Shown here one piece after another: positions 63,300-64,000 of a stretch of 64,000 nucleotides of DNA. Each line of letters starts with the position of its first letter. Positions within the stretch are counted from its first letter, which is position 1. Origin of the DNA: DASYTH01 sp035762905 (GTDB taxonomy: Bacteria > Actinomycetota > Actinomycetes > Mycobacteriales > Pseudonocardiaceae); contig NZ_DASUCC010000171.1 of the NCBI RefSeq assembly GCF_035762905.1, positions 1 to 64,000 of the forward strand, in the 5' to 3' direction. Below the pieces are notes generated by a model that saw nothing but the letters and a program-made list of their open reading frames with translations, was not told the origin of the DNA and did not search any database. The position numbers and the translations under genes are program-made.

Positions 63300-64000
63300 G
63301 AACCGCCGCGACAGGTGATTTCAGGCGTTGCCGAGGAGCCACGACACCCGGCCAACCTCCGTGCCCTCGTAGAGGCGGCGATCGGGTATGCGCCGTGCCG
63401 GCGGGCATCGGGGAGGGAAGTGCACCGACAGGGCGAGGCGGATCCGGCGCGGGCCGGTAGAAGGCCGTCAATCACCAGGGTCCGGCCGGACACCCTGGCG
63501 GGGACCAGCCACAGCCGGCGCTTCTCGTCGAACCTGGCGTTGCGGGTGTGTTCACCCAAGAGCTCGCGCCACTCCTCGGGAACTTCAAGAAAGACCCGGG
63601 ATCCGGCCGGCAGCCGGCCGACCAACTCTCCAAGGCCATGCGGCGGGCGTGGTCGGAGGGCACCGGGCATCACGAACGGCAGGGCCTCCGGGGACGGATC
63701 GCTGACTATGATGTTGAAAGTTGCGCCACGTCAGGTGTGTTGTTCTCGCGGATGAACAACCGGAAGTTGTCGAAGTCGAGGAAACTGACCGGATCCGGAA
63801 TTGGTTTCGCGTCCGTTGCCGACCAGTCCGACGAAGCAGTAGTGCCCCGGTGCCGGCTTCTCCGCGGCGGGCCAGGTGATCGCATCGGACACGGTGCACC
63901 CCACCGGTCGGCACGGTCGGCAACAGCGCCGGGCCGATGTCATGCCAGAGGTCCGGGGTGACCAGAGTGGCCACTTCGGACCAGAACACCCGGGCCTCGA
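63300..64000 (-). pseudogene. Frameshifted tail of an S8-peptidase-associated protein, running off the window
   Basis: Minus-strand pieces in all three frames join into one line: VFWSEVATLVTPDLWHDIG, then VSDAITWPAAEKPAPGHYCF, FLDFDNFRLFIRENN, TWRNFN and VSDPSPEALPFVMPG. After that come LPAGSRVFLEVPEE, NARFDEKRRLWLVPA, and a last part LYEGTEVGRVSWLL. This matches, from memory, the beta-rich C-terminal region found behind subtilisin domains in large bacterial S8 or vWA proteins. Several single-base shifts are needed between 63300 and 63900, so the copy is dead. The catalytic part, if any, lies beyond the window. Confidence 0.6.

Noticed and set aside
63228..63755. 175-codon plus-strand frame overlapping the small helical gene by GTGA
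   Set aside because: The overlap looks like coupling, but the frame is antisense to a recognisable S8-tail wreck on the minus strand and its own translation is low-complexity and Arg/Ser-rich.
1..64000. CRISPR array or cas genes, considered because of the TPR-CHAT protease and sigma factor
   Set aside because: No regularly spaced direct repeats and no Cas-like protein are visible anywhere in the window.

Overview
The window is high-GC actinomycete DNA: strong G/C third positions, GTG/TTG starts, a very large modular NRPS locus, Hint-containing RHS proteins and a CHAT protease. The mix would fit a Pseudonocardiales- or Streptomyces-like genome, but nothing here fixes the genus.

Region 1 (about 1-42170) is a compact, intact operon for a non-ribosomal peptide. 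It holds a penicillin-binding-protein-type thioesterase (465-1805), two giant coupled NRPS genes (1806-20876 and 20873-40699), an MFS exporter (40706-41959) and an MbtH-like protein (41961-42167). Genes abut or overlap by a few bases. The NRPSs carry ten modules, C*-A-T / CATE / CATE / CATE / CAT on the first protein and CATE / CAT / CATE / CAT / CATE on the second. The first C domain is only a C-terminal half, so module 1 should start with a free amino acid. The line ends in an epimerase with no thioesterase in cis. With the trans-acting SurE-like enzyme this predicts a head-to-tail cyclic decapeptide of configuration L-D-D-D-L-D-L-D-L-D. Only the Thr code of module 7 is read with high confidence.

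Region 2 (about 42170-56530) is a graveyard. It contains wrecks of an MFS transporter, a small multi-pass membrane protein and a GMC oxidoreductase, the 3' end of a tRNA (possible integration scar), a well-preserved IS5-type element with perfect ends, a nonsense-mutated and frameshifted FG-GAP secreted protein, and an RHS/Hint polymorphic-toxin gene. The RHS gene has two frameshifts and is cut in its toxin tail by a decayed IS3-type element. Nearly all reading-frame damage in the window lies here and at the extreme right end; the 38 kb NRPS locus has none.

Region 3 (about 56530-64000) is a protease-rich locus. A secreted S1 serine protease and a cytoplasmic-looking subtilisin run rightward. 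They converge with a leftward operon of ECF-like sigma factor, a 160-residue adaptor-like protein and a TPR-CHAT (caspase-like) protease. A divergent 110-residue helical protein lies on the other side of the sigma gene, followed by an antisense wreck of what looks like another S8-peptidase tail at the window edge. The sigma/adaptor/CHAT set resembles, in logic only, the CRISPR-associated Craspase-Csx30-sigma pathway without CRISPR. It is the best candidate here for an undescribed regulatory or defence system.
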